Assembly: GCA_973895155.1 (NCBI GenBank)
Contig: OZ316894.1
Span: 22,940,001-23,004,000 of the forward strand
DNA from: Marsupella aquatica
Taxonomy: Eukaryota; Marchantiophyta
DNA length: 64,000 bases
Direction: 5' to 3'
The first letter of the stretch is position 1, and every line of letters begins with the position of its first letter. Made by a program: the position numbers and the translations under genes. Below the pieces are notes generated by a model. It had not been told where the DNA came from, ran no database searches, and saw only the letters and a program-made list of their open reading frames with translations. Shown one piece after another: positions 43,450-55,400 of this stretch.

Positions 43450-44543
43450 ACCTGAACGAGCGAATGATGTTGAAGAATGCCTTGGAAGAGTTGATTGACC
43501 AAGGGTTCATTTGCCCTAGTAAGAGTCCTTACGGGGCGCCCGCGCTGTTTGTGTCCAAAAAGGATGGTATTTTGAGATTGTGCGCAGATTATCGGGCCCT
43601 CAATAAGCAGACGGTAAAGAATAAGTACCCGTTACCTCGTATGGATGACCTCTTCGATTGCCTCTCCGGGGCTAAGAAGTTTTCAAAGGTGGACTTACGG
43701 TCTGGGTATTACCAGATCCGCATGGCTAAGGGAGACGAGTATAAGACCACGATGCGCACAAGGTTTGGATCCTATGAGTTTTTGGTTATGCCATTTGGGT
43801 TGTGTAATGCAACCGCAATGTTCATGAAGATGATGAATACCATCTTTCATGACTTGTTAGACCAAGGAGTGGTCGTTTTTATTGACGACATCCTAATCTA
43901 CTCGAAAATGTTGGAGGAGCATGAGCAGTTGCTCAGAGAAGTGTTCTCTCGCCTTCGTAAGGCTCGTCTCTTTGCTAAACCTAGCAAGTGCAAGTTTGCG
44001 ATGAACGAGATTCAGTTCCTTGGCCATACCTTTACCCTAGAAGGGATTACGCCTAGTCAAGACAAGCTTAAGGAGATCAACGAATGGGAGCGCCCGTCCA
44101 ATGCAAGGCAAGTTAGAGCCTTCTTAGGATTTACGGGGTTCTATCGGAGATACATGAAAGACTATGCAAGGATCGCAAGGCCCCTCAATGTGCTAACGTT
44201 GAAAAACAAAGTGTTTGTGTGGATACAGGATTGTGAATTAGCATTCCTAGAACTTAAGCGGTTAATGATAACGCCGCCGGTTCTAAAGTTACATGAGATG
44301 GGGAAGCCGTTCAAGATTTGGATAGACGCAAGTCATTATGCCATCGACGCCTATCTTCACCAAGATGAGCGTCCTGTGGCCTTCTAGTCATGTAAGTTGG
44401 AAAATCACTGGATCACGCCAGAAAGGGAAATGTATGCGGTGATCTACGCGTTGAAGAAGTGGGAGATTTACCTTAAGAACGGTCCCAAAGTGGTAATCCA
44501 CACAGATAGCTCGTCGGCGGGGTACTTCAGTTCTAAGCCAAGG
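43386..44543 (+). pseudogene. Element C reverse transcriptase and RNase H start
   Basis: It has all main reverse transcriptase motifs of gypsy/chromovirus type: CADYRALNKQTVKNKYPLPR, FSKVDLRSGYYQIRM, FGLCNATAMFMKMMN, the active site VFIDDILIYSK, and FLGHTFTLEGI. The RNase H region (KIWIDASHYAIDAYL) is cut by TAG at 44385-44387. The rest (CKLENHWITPEREMYAVIYA) ends at the insertion at 44543. The catalytic aspartates are present, but the gene is truncated. Confidence 0.9.
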
Positions 44544-45915
44544 TGTGGTATGCCACATATGTAAGAATCCTTAAAAATGGAAGAAGAAATGGTGAAATGA
44601 TGAACTTTCAAAACTTTTTGGAGCTTTTTGATTGCATTTAAGTCATTTGGTGACTTGCAACAGGATATCACTAAAGCTCCTATTTATTTGAAAACTTTCA
44701 AGAACTTCAGTTCAGCTTGAAATTTGCAAGCATGATCTTTGGAGTATAATCTACTTGCTGGCACAGTTCAAGACTTTTTGGAGTTGGTTTACTTGGTTTT
44801 TGATCAGGTCTATGTTAGACAATTGTTATATTGGCATTTAATTATATCAAGTTTTAATTAGTTCTACTTTGTTTTACATATTAGTTTTCTTTGAATTGGA
44901 GGATGAAGAGGTATGTCTTTTCATCTTTCCAAGGATATCCTTAATACTTATTTTGGTTAGTTTTTGGTTTTCAAGGAGTGAAAAGTTACACCTTTTCATT
45001 CCCTCTTGACCATCCTTGCTTGAGCCATTATATAAGGAAGGGTGATACACTAGTTAGATAAGTTAGTTCTTGCATATCTTAGCCAAAGAGATTGTCCCTT
45101 TGACACTGATTATGGAGACATTTAAGACATATTTTGAATGTCGCTCCTTAGGTGAAGAAAAGGAGACTAACTTCCTTCTGTATTAGATTCCATGAGGAAT
45201 TTGGATATGGAAGTAAAACTACATAAATACATGTGATTTGTATCTTGGATCATAGATAGCATTGGTTTGATATCCAATATATGAAACTCTTTCCTTATGA
45301 AACTCTAGAGTTGTCCAAAATATCTTTGACCATGTATGATTGTTAATAATTTGTGGAAGTCTAGAGGGGAATTCATTTCAAGCTTTCTAGGGTAAAAGTC
45401 CATTCTCATGAGTTTTAGTACCGCCATTGGCAAACAAAGACTGATAGCATTCATACCAAGTTGCGCATCGCCAGAGTATTGAATCCTGTTGCCGGCAGTT
45501 TACTAGTTGGGACTGCGCATGATATCCAGAAAGATCTTTGTGGGCTTGGTGAACTAATACTAGAAGGAGGAGAAATGAGAGTATAAATTTAGGAAGCAGT
45601 CAGAGAGGGGTTTTGTGTACCTTTTAACATCTTAAAGTGGCTATATCTTTCGATAAGCTATGGTGATGGAGGTAGTGCAGTGTTGAAGCCTGATTTTAAA
45701 AGTCCTAGAGTTATAGTCTATGAAAGAGAATTATATTTCCTTGTCTTTTGTTAATTGTGCATTTTGGTTTCAAATGTGTAAGAGGTTGAGTTTCCTCGTT
45801 AAACCACTCATTTGTGTTAAAATATTCCATTCCCATTCTGTTTTGCTCTTTAGGGGAACGAATTCTGAGTTTTTACTTTTATTATATGCATTTTATGCAT
45901 TGACCCTATACCACA
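44544..45915 (+). repeat. 5' LTR (1.37 kb) of a tRNA-Asp-primed gypsy element, without ORF
   Basis: It starts TGTGGTATGCCAC inside element C's RNase H and ends TACCACA six bases before a primer site. Blocks such as GGAGGATGAAGAGGTATGTC and GGGGAACGAATTCTGAG resemble 7500-8310 and 37540-38390, so it is related to the ORF-bearing LTRs but lacks the ORF. No long ORF is supported. Confidence 0.75.
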
Positions 45916-45921
45916 TCTTTT

Positions 45922-45939
45922 TGGCGCCACTGCCGGGGA
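45922..45939 (+). other. Primer-binding site, tRNA-Asp type
   Basis: TGGCGCCACTGCCGGGGA, one base different from 8370-8387. Confidence 0.8.
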
Positions 45940-46364
45940 GCAAACTAGGAGTGGGATGGACATGGATGGCATTGAATGCTCAAATGATTTCACCAATTTG
46001 TCAGGGAGTGACCTGAAATTCAGAGATTCAAAATGATAATTTTTGTAACATGTTGCTACCTTTGAAGGTATTGAAACATTGAGGTTTTAGGAGGAGGACC
46101 ATTGCAGGAGAGACCCCTCATGTAAGGAAGTCTCTTCCTAACACTTTGTTACATGGAGAACATCTTTAAAAGAAAAATTCAAACAAAAAATTGAGGAGCT
46201 ACTTGGTGGTGCGCTGAATGAGCTCTGCTGCTCTCGAAGGGCCCCGTTGGTCCCCATGACGTCGGATGGTGAACAGAAAGTGAAACAAGTACTCTAATAC
46301 TCGCTCTTTCTAGAGATCAAAATCCCATAAGAGAAAGTTGAATTCTTGGTTGTTCCTCCACGCA
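45940..46364 (+). other. Truncated internal region of the element at 44544
   Basis: No gene is seen. The element cannot be followed past about 46.3 kb; its right end and target duplication were not found. Confidence 0.4.
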
Positions 46365-47268
46365 TCAAAGATACTTTGGCTGACTCTCAGAACGAGAGTC
46401 TCCTTTGATCCCCTCAACAACTTCTTCCGTCATTTTCCTAAGTAGGTCCCTGTGGCCGTCAATCAGGGAAACGCTCCGTGTCTTGGTGAAGAGTAAAGCA
46501 AGGACATCAAGGTTTCCGTTTACTAGTGCCGCTGCCCGTGCGTCCAATTCGTGAGCGGGACCAGAGTACAAATACTTTGCACGTAACAGTTCATCAAAGT
46601 CGAGGACTAAGCGTGCTTGGATTTTGTCAGCTTTGCTATCCAGCAAGGCAAGATCATTGGTCAAGCTTAAAATTTTAATCCTAGTACATTTGTATGGTGC
46701 CACGCGAATAGCATCATGTTCAGAATGAAAAGAATCAACACCGTTGTTTTTGATGTTACTGTCTGCCTTAAGTGTGAAACTCATATGGGGCTCCTGTGGA
46801 TGCGTCTTCGTTGCCACTTGAAGCACTAATTTCTTTGTCTGTTGAAAACTTGACACTTTGCTTATCCTTTTTTGACCTACCACCGAGGTTGTCTTCTCCT
46901 CTGTAGAACTTGACAACTTGCTCCACGATTTTGATGCAACCTCTGTTTACACCCAGATGAAGCACAGCTAACGCCCGCTCTTTCAAGAGGCTCGAATCAT
47001 CTTTCAAGAGCCGCATGACGTTAATACAATTGCCAGCCAAGTCCTTGAGTTCCACATCAAGTTTGTCGTTCAGCAAGTTACCACCGGTGCGTTCTTTCGG
47101 ATCTGTATCTAGATGAAGCACAGCTTCCCGCCAGTCGTTCAAGAGGCTAGAATCCTCTTTCAAGGGCCGCATGATCTCGAGGAGACAATCGTCATCCCAG
47201 TCCTTGAGTTCAGTGTCCATTTCGTCCTTCAGCGCCTCGCGACCCGTGCGTTCTTGCAAATTTGCCAT
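46365..47268 (-). pseudogene. Unknown reverse-strand gene with two internal repeats
   Basis: ATG at 47268 opens a frame to about 46768. A second frame (46916-46365) overlaps it, so a single frameshift probably splits one protein of about 300 residues. Two units of about 46 residues are tandem copies: LKDWDDDCLLEIMRPLKEDS with LNDWREAVLHL, and LKDLAGNCINVMRLLKDDS with LKERALAVLHL. The C-terminal part is hydrophilic and mostly helical. I do not recognise the family. It may be a host gene fragment. Noncoding blocks upstream are duplicated (see 49038-50189). Confidence 0.45.
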
Positions 47269-47575
47269 GGATTCTGTAGAAATGGAGTGGAAGAAAGTTT
47301 TATGTCGTGAGGAGAGGGCTCACTTAGGACCCCCTTGTACCGTTTGGCTCTCGCTACGCTCAAAGAGGACAGTAGCAGATGGATGTAAGGCAGGAAGGGA
47401 AACTTGCAGCTTAATATCAACACAACACATTCCTTGTGGCTCCTTCTGTTCTTTGGTTGCATCAGTTGATGGGTTATACCTCTGGAGACTCATTCAAGAA
47501 ACATATTGTCTTACTGTACCGCTATCTGGGGGAAAAATATGGTTCTTGAGGAAGCACCGGGCCTATGGCTGCTAG
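47269..47575. repeat. Upstream region of the unknown gene, duplicated at 49.37-49.59 kb
   Basis: Blocks such as GGCTCTCGC, TAGCAG...TGTAAG and CAACACAACACATTCC recur in the same order at 49383-49500. No ORF. Confidence 0.55.
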
Positions 47576-48170
47576 TGTCAAGAGAGAACTTAAATTAAGA
47601 TCATGATTACTATTCTAGACTGGGTAGCAGACACCATAATGAATGGTTCTGTGGATGAAAGCACAACATCATAACCCTTTTCTCCATACCTACGGACTAT
47701 TGCTTCCTTGGCAGCTACCTTGGGTCGAGTTACAAAACAAATATCTCCCAACAAAAAAGAAATGGGAGGTTTGTCGGAAGGAGATTTGTTGAGATCCATC
47801 TCAATACAAGATAAAAATTGTGCAAGCCCAATCCTGCCCGTAAACTACATAAGGGTATACAATTGACTCTATTAAATTTAACACCGCAGTTGTAAATGCT
47901 TCTTCAAAGTGAAAAGTCATATGCTGACGCATTATCTCTTTTTGGAGTACATAAATTCTAATAAGGAAAGGATTAGGGAGAGGATGAACAGGTACTGGTC
48001 TGGGCATTATCATAATATCAAATATTCCACTCAACTAATATACATTCTAATGACAAGATATAGAATCATTCAACGAAAAGATTATTCATTTCAAACAAAT
48101 ATTATGCATTGAGTTAACTCTAAGTATATACATGCAGATGTTTATCTTAATAAGTTTATCTTTTTTTGAA

Positions 48171-48450
48171 TGAAAACACTATCTGAAGGTCCAACGCATA
48201 CAAATTACCACTGATTGAGCTAAGCTCCAAGCCAACGTGCATGCGTGGGTCTACTTCATAAGGGTTTCACCCAAAAGGAGCACATGATGTTAAGGTATTG
48301 TTGAGCATTTTGCAATTCTTTAGGACTTAATAACCATCTCATATCAAATGATAACACTTTTTGAAGGTCCAACTCATACAAAATATCTTTGGCCGAGCCA
48401 AAGCTCTAAGCAAGCGTGTATGAGTGGGTCTACTTCATAAGGGTTATATT
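48171..48450. repeat. Direct duplication of about 95 bp
   Basis: 48176-48270 and 48351-48450 share GAAGGTCCAAC, GTGGGTCTACTTCATAAGGG and the spacing between them. Confidence 0.65.
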
Positions 48451-48662
48451 CATAGAGGGGGTCATCAAGTCCAATGGATTCTCAAGGCTTCACAACTTAG
48501 TTGATGAAAGATGGGGAGTGAGGGGAGAGAGCCCCTCTCCTCTTTATTTATAGTGCTCACACCTTAAGCACACGGATCAAGCATAGCACACGGATGGAAG
48601 CCATGTATCACACATCCAAGGCAAGTAAGTGTGCTAGTACTGTGGTTACGTGAGTGGAGCAA

Positions 48663-48955
48663 CTATAGATAGTACACTGTAGCATGCACACTGTAGATTA
48701 TACACTGTAGCATGCACACTGTAGGTCGTACACTGTAGCATGCACATTGTAGATCGTACACTGTAGCATGCACACTATAGATCGTACACTGTAGCATGCA
48801 CACTGTAGGTCTTGCACTGTAGCATGCACACTGTAGATCGTACACTATAGCATGTATACTGTAGACCATATACTATAGCATGCACTCTGTAGATCATACA
48901 CTATAGCATGCACACTGTAGATCGTGCACTGTAGCATGCACATTATAGACTACAT
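48663..48955. repeat. Minisatellite of 28-bp units
   Basis: About ten copies of a unit made of two related 14-mers, CACTGTAGCATGCA and CACTGTAGATCGTA, with point differences. In the reverse orientation it lies just upstream of a TATA box, in a U3-like position. Confidence 0.9.
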
Positions 48956-49037
48956 ATAATGCGAGAATTCAAACTACTATCCTATACTACTAAGCTATAC
49001 TTAGGAGGAACTTACTAAACAAAGAATTCTCACGACA

Positions 49038-50189
49038 CCGCCGGACTAGGCGAACCCCAATTCTGAGGTCCTTTCACTGTAAACTATCTTGCAGTCGGAT
49101 ACAATCTTGTCTTCCTGCATGTTGTGAGTGGCTGCTTCTCTTAACCATTTGTTGCTCTTGTACTCTAGGAGATTGGCTACCGGCCATGTGCCTAAAGTCT
49201 TGTTTGTTTTGAAATGCGGTCCAATGAATGTTGTTATTTTCTACCACGTGCCAAAATTCTTGTCCGGTGAGAACATAATATTTCAACACAAATATTTCTA
49301 CAACCGTGCAATTCCTCGCCGCGTTGTTGTGCAGAGTCTCTTTTTTTAATCTCGGAAGATGTCTCTACCCTTTGTACCATTCGGCTCTCGCGGCATAGGA
49401 GAGTAGCAGCTGCAAGTAAGTCCTAGACATGGCAGAGACGGGGAAATTGCAGCTTATCTGTTGTTTCGATGTGGAATTCAACACAACACATTCCTCGTGG
49501 CTCCTTTGGTCCTTCCCTACATTGATTGATTTGTTCCCTCTTGAGACTGGTTAGAGAAATAGGCTGTCTAATTGTCCCGCAGGCCTTGGCGAGCCCCAAT
49601 TCTAAGGTCCATTTTTTGTACAATAGTCTGCAGTCCTATACAATCTTGCAGTCCTGCATATTGCTCTTGTAGTCTTGTACTATGGCAGATTGGATACCGG
49701 TCATCAGGTGCGTAAATTCCTGTTCATTCAAAATGCAGTCCATTGAATGTTGGTGTTGGTTATTGTCTATCACGTGCCGAAATTCCTGTCCACTCAAAAC
49801 GTAATATATTACAACACAAACATTTCTTGAACCGCGCAAATGCTCTCCGCATTGTTGTGCAGTGTCTCCTTTCTTACTCGCGGAAGACATGTTAAGACCC
49901 TCCAAGATGTCGGGTGAGTTGTACACTGCTCGCACCACTCCCGGTGCTGCCTGCCCGCTGCACAGCCCCAACTACGATTAATGTTTTGCCACCAGCCCCA
50001 TGTCCATCGACGGAAACTTTTTGTCGATTTCAAAATGGGCAGGGAGCGATGCGGTACAACCCCGCGCCACACACACCCTGCATCCACACTTTGTGCCAAA
50101 ACTGAACTCCGACAGAAACACTATATGCACACACCATGCTGCAGGTTGCAGGGAGCTTGTGAGACGACCAAGACAGTGAGAAGTCTGAC
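49038..50189. repeat. Duplicated noncoding blocks
   Basis: 49045-49330 and 49585-49870 are diverged tandem copies (shared AACCCCAATTCT/AGCCCCAATTCT, AATGAATGTTG/ATTGAATGTTG and TTGTTGTGCAGAGTCTC/TTGTTGTGCAGTGTCTC). 49370-49590 also copies 47330-47560. Short ORFs in the stretch are inconsistent between copies, so I see no gene. Confidence 0.55.
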
Positions 50190-51142
50190 TTTCCATTTTT
50201 TCATACCAATCTAAAATACTTCTCGGTCTCATAGAATGCGGTCAACAATTAGAGCCTCGATATCCACCTACGCTCTTTGGGGCTTCTAAAAATGGTATGT
50301 ATGTTTTCTTTGTTGTTAGTCATTGTTTTGTATTTTTGGACTGAGACAATCTCAGTCCAAAGTTCAAATTTGGTTTTCTTTCTAAGAGTTGTATTTGTTG
50401 CACTTGCAGAATTGAGACCTTGTCCCATCAAGCGGAAGTTGCTGATTTTGGATCTTAACAAAATACTTTGGGATTCACTTGAATTCCAAAGCAAGGGCAA
50501 ATCCAAAAACATTGTGACCCCAAATGGAGTGCATTGGAATAGATCAAATGGAACTACTCGCATGTATATAGAGAGGCTAGGGCTCCATGAGTTTTTAAAG
50601 TTGGTTTTTGACCAGTTTGACATTGCAATTTGGACATGTGCTGGGATGCCGCGGACAGGGAAAATGTTGAACATGATGTTCACTGTTGAGGAGCGGTTGA
50701 AACTGAAGTTTGTATTCACACAAGTGGAAGCCTTTGACACAGGCATTCAAAGGCGTGACATTACAAATGGAAAGGCAAATGTGCTATTGAAGGATTTTTG
50801 GGTGGTATGGAGTGCATTTGGAAATCTATATGATGAAACCAACACACTCCTTGTGGATGACTCCCCTCTGAAGGCATTTGCCAACCCAGACATGACCGGA
50901 CTATTTCCAGTACCCTACACGCATGCCAATCGCGGAGACAATTTTCTTCTAACAATTCTTTGGCCATGTCTTGAGAAACTGTCACATGCAAGTGACATTC
51001 GTTGTTATCTTCTCCTAAACTCTCCAAAGTGGTCTCTATTGCACATTAAGAGAGACAAGGCAAAAAATGAGATTACTTATGATCAACTTAGTAAGAGATG
51101 TGCAACAAAAATTTGGAAGTCACAGTATAGGCATAGTGTGCT
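50190..51142 (+). pseudogene. FCP1/NIF-type phosphatase-like gene, 5' part
   Basis: Exon 50190-50294 (frame ending GASKN, start codon not found) and exon 50410-51142 flank an intron with GTATGT...TTGCAG ends. Exon 2 has the HAD phosphatase fold of the FCP1/NIF family: KRKLLILDLNKILWD in the place of D-x-D-x-T/V, DIAIWTCAGMPRTG, and TLLVDDSPLKA. The second aspartate of motif I is asparagine, so catalysis is doubtful, though variants of this kind may be natural in the family. FCP1-type enzymes remove phosphate from the RNA polymerase II tail. The gene is cut by the family A element at 51143. It resumes in frame at 60383 (RHSV followed by LDLNSN). Confidence 0.75.
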
Positions 51143-51484
51143 TGTGATGCCTAGCCAGGAATCACTAAGCCCGGTTTACATGGTAAGCAGGAGTGTACCC
51201 TGGAAACACCTTAGTATAGGACCAAAAACAAGGAAAATATAAACAAATTAAGGATGACTATGGAACCCGGGCCGAGGCCGGAAGTAAGGACACCGGGGGA
51301 GAGAACACGATTAGGGTTAGGGTGCGCTAAGCGTCGGCGGCTAGGGGTGACCAACGGGAGGGGAGACCAGAGGAGGAGAGGGGTAAGGACCGCTCGCGAG
51401 GAATAGTGGCTCATTTGCAAGAACGAACTGGGCAGACAACTACGGGAGGCCAAATGCTGTCACCTATTTAGACAAGCACTTGGG

Positions 51485-52477
51485 GTGGGAACAGATACCA
51501 ATGATCGACTCAAGGAGGGTATGAGCAACATCAATCAAGCAGCACATTTTTGGGGATGCCTGTTCAAACGGGCAGGTGAGTACGTCAGGACTTACGAGAA
51601 CGAAGAATCAGAGAGAGCAGCTCGAGAACGGCAGGAGCTCGCTCGGCTCTGGGAACTCCAGAAGATGGCTTTCTTAGGAGAAGAACTTATCAAGGTGGAG
51701 TTCTTGTGGACTCCTACTGCCAATCAGCTTGACAACCTTCTATTTTGCGAAAACAGAATTGTCGGCATCCGGGAAGCCATCAATCGCTGCAACGACCTAC
51801 ACTAGGAGTTGAAGAGTAACACGGAGGGGTAGACAAAGGCAATCTTGCTAGGAGAAACATCCATGGCAGCCAAGATGAAGAGGAAAGGAAACAACAACAA
51901 AGAGGCCACCCCGGCAAAAAGAATGAGGTCAGCGGCACCTAGGAAGCCAGCAGAGCAGCCGAGCAGGACAAGGGGAGAAGCCAATGAGGAAGAGGTTGAT
52001 CCCATCAATGCCATTCCAACAAACGATGACACCTAGAAAGGCTGGGCGGCGACCCTACCGGAGGAAGTGCAATTACACTTTGCACGGGAGGAGGATGCAT
52101 GCTTTACAGCCATGCAGACCAAGAAGTACCAAGGCTTCATGGCCGGATCCGGCTTGGAAGCCTTCGTAAGATTACCATGGCTGAAGCCGGAGGTGCCGGA
52201 CTCAGACTTGTTAGAATTCGTGGGATCATGGGAACCCGAGACCAATTCCACAAGGGTGTATGGGAAGGATTTCTATCTCACTCCCCAGGTGATTGCTGAA
52301 GTGTTTGGCTTGCCGATGGGTAATAAGACCAAGGTTGATACCAGGAAGACCTTACCTGACAAGGAGTTTTGGTCGTTCCCAGGACCATCAACAAAGAATG
52401 GCTTCTTCCGGAACACCTGCACCAACCTGCACATCGGAGAGATGATTGATTTCTTGCGAGTGACCATGCACTGTAAC
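51485..52477 (+). pseudogene. Family A LTR-borne ORF (outer copy), N-terminal part
   Basis: One frame with stops at 51803, 51830 and 52034. It has NQAAHFWGCLFKRAGEYV and then the signature block GLEAFVRLPW, FYLTPQVIAEVFGLPMG, STKNGFFRNTCTN and MIDFLRVTMHC. It is cut by the inner element at 52478 and resumes in the same frame at 57106. The start codon is uncertain; 51143-51484 shows no clear continuation. Confidence 0.75.
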
Positions 52478-55400
52478 TGTGATGCCATGTCAGGATCACA
52501 AAGTACTTAGTTAAGCCTAAAATAATGGCTAAATAAAGATTAGGTAGATATAATTAGGGAGTTATAAAGATCGAAGCCGATTTCAATATGTTCGGGGGAA
52601 ATTGTGATGGGATCTGATCCAACGGTCGTGATTAAGTGGGATTAGGGTTATGACCTAATCAGGGCTTGATCACGCAAGCCATCAGGAGGCGGCTTTGTAG
52701 GGAGGGGACCGACACTCTGTACACTAGTGCAATTGCTTGTTCGATCAACCTAGAGAGGTGGAATCAGCTGCCGATCGAACGGGGGAGGTGGTTTGAGAAA
52801 TTGCGCAGGTTCTTGGCATTCAGTGGAATGAACACGGTGAATCAGGCAGGGAAGTTTTGGGGCTGTTTGCTTGAAGAAGCAAGGCAGCTGATACCTACGT
52901 ATGAAGACGTTGAGCCAGAGCGCACAGCCAGAGAATGAGCAGAGCTTGCACGATTGTGGGGAATTCACAAATTGGCATTTGTAGATATGGAGGAGGTATT
53001 GGAAAAGTTCTCGTGGACACCCACCAGTGCGGAGCTTGACGAATTGCTAATTCGGGAGAATAAGGTCGTGGGGATCAGGGAGGCAATCAAGAACGTCGGG
53101 CAACCACTTTGGGAATTGAAGGGTCACATTGCAAAGTGGACGAAGGCAGCTATTCTTGGGGAGTATTCAGGCGCTGAAGAGATGAAGCGCAAGGGAGGTT
53201 CGACATCTGCAACTCCAGCAAAGCAAACTAGGTCAGAGAGACCAACAAAGATGGAATCCGGGCCAATTAGAGATCGGGCTGTAGAAGATAAAAACATGAC
53301 AGGGTGGGCGAACAGGTTACCTGCCGATTTACAATTACAGTTCGCAAGAGATGAGGATGAGGTCTTCAGTGCCGTTCAGGATAACAAATATGCAGGATAT
53401 ATGAATGACACTGGGTTGGAGGGCTTTGTCAGGTTGCCCTGGAGAATGGTAGACATACCGGATGAGGATCTGTTGGACTTCGTGGGATGCTGAGAGGCTT
53501 CTTCCAACACAACGCTGCTGTATGGAAAGGTATTTGAATTAACTCCTGCGCTCATCGAAGCCGTGTTCACTTTACCAACAGGAAGGAAAACAAAGGTGGA
53601 GCAGAAGAAGACGTTGCCAGACGACCAGTTCAGGTCATTTCCAGGGCCTTCCACTAAGAATGGGTTTTTCAGGAATCAATGTACCAACCCACATATAGGG
53701 CAGCTGATTGATTTCCTGAGAGTCACATTGCATTGTACCTTGCCGAGAGCAGAAATCGGCAAAGCCCAGGTATTTTTGGTAGAGAATATCAATGCAAGCC
53801 GAGACTACAACGGCTATCTCTTAATGCAGTTAAAGAAGGAATTAAACAAAGAGAAGTAGAGCATTGGGGAGGGAGCGGTATCCAGACTAGGGTACCATCT
53901 GCAATTGCTTTGCTGTTATGCAAGAAGCCAGTCTTTTGCACCAGTGTTGCCTATACAGGAGCGGATGCAGATCACTGCATCACTTGAGGAAGTGGAGGAG
54001 GACGAGGAGCCTCTAAACATACGACGCCACGGGAGGAGGTTGACAACACAGGCAACACGAGAACGGGAGCATTCCCCTATCAAGGAGCCAGAGGTAGTAA
54101 CATATGATGTAGTGAGAAATCCGTTACGTCGGCCTACTCGCAATAATCCATATGTAGGCATCCAGTTGGTCGAGAGGAAGATGACTACCGAAGAGAGAAA
54201 GAAATATGATGAGCAAATGGATTCGGAGACAGACGAGGAGGTAAGCTGAGGCCAGGAGAGGCCGGTAGTAAAAGCTTCTAACAGAGTCCAAGTGAACGGA
54301 TCCGTGCTGGAAGGTCAACCAGCTGCAGCCCAACAATTTTCAGAGGAGGAGATTGGGGGCTTTGGAGGAGAGGCCGACATGTTAGGTAGTCAGGTCAATG
54401 TGGATGATTACGATGACGACTATGTCGATCATGGGGAGAGGCCGGTCCCAGGAGTTAGAACGATGGGAAGGTTTTGTAGAAGACTTCCCGCAGTCTTCTA
54501 TGGCAAACCGGAGGACCAGAAAATACCAGAATCTCCTCCACCAGATGTGACGCCATTGGAATTCGACAAAATGAAGGAAGCTGAAGCCGAGCTACATGAG
54601 AAGATTAAGGAGTGGGGGGCCCGGAATGCAGAACACGAATGCCAGCTACCAGGAGGTGAGTGGCCAGAAGGAATAAGACGGCTTAGTGAGAGGCAAGCCG
54701 AACCTCTCACTAACTTTGACCAATTACGGGCTGAAGCTTGGGAGAGACGACCTCGATGGCAGATGCCAGTATCACCTAGGAGGTCAAACTATGCAAGAAA
54801 TCGGGCTAAGGAGCATGTGTGGACTCTTAGCCTTAGAAATCTTCGGCAACGAGTTAGAATCCGGGTCATTTCTTAGAAAAGAAATGGCTGATCAAACGAG
54901 ACTGGAGGAGGCAATAACATTGGAGCGATTGAAGAAGGAGGAAGTAATCACTTGGCTTCGCTCCATGGAGGCCGAAGTTGCTAAGACAAAGTCTGCTCAA
55001 CCAACTCAGCAGGATCTCTTGGCTAGGCAGCAGGAATTGGAGGTGGCAAACAACCAATTGGAAAACTACCAATTGGATAACCAACAGATCAAGGAAAAGT
55101 TGACGAAGATAGAGCTGGAGTTAGCCGATTCAAAAGTAGAGGTATAGGGTTTAAATCGCCAAGTTGAGAGGCTCAAAAAGACGGCTAAGGAGTAGGCCAC
55201 CCAGAGCGAAAAGGCCTTGGTAGAAGCCCAAAGGAAGTATGATAAGTTACTCGACCGGTTGGAGACCATGCGTGAGAAGCATGATGACGCCATGTGCACG
55301 GCGGCCAATGATCACCTAAACCGGGTTCAACAGATATGCAAGGAGCTTTAGGAGGAGCTAACCAGGACAAAGCAGGCATGGACGAACGAGGTCACAAAAC

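Larger units (their letters stand above)
40431..44543 (+). mobile_element. Ty3/gypsy element C (forward), 5' part
   Basis: It continues from 1673-1844 after removal of element B. It contains the LTR end (40930), an initiator tRNA-Met primer site, gag, protease, reverse transcriptase and RNase H. It breaks off inside RNase H at 44543, where another LTR begins. Integrase and the 3' LTR are not in the window. Confidence 0.85.
47576..49037 (-). repeat. LTR-like segment with TGTC...GACA ends, reverse orientation
   Basis: The right end CTCACGACA resembles element B's LTR end TTACGACA. A reverse-strand TATA box (TATAAATA, near 48545) lies beyond a tandem repeat, as in element B's LTRs. The left end is uncertain (TGTCAAG at 47576 is one choice) and no target duplication was found. 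Small ORFs are not convincing. Confidence 0.4.

Noticed and set aside
48663-48955. CRISPR-like regular repeats
   Set aside because: The units are contiguous 28-bp copies with no unique spacers, in a eukaryotic context and a U3-like position. It is a minisatellite.
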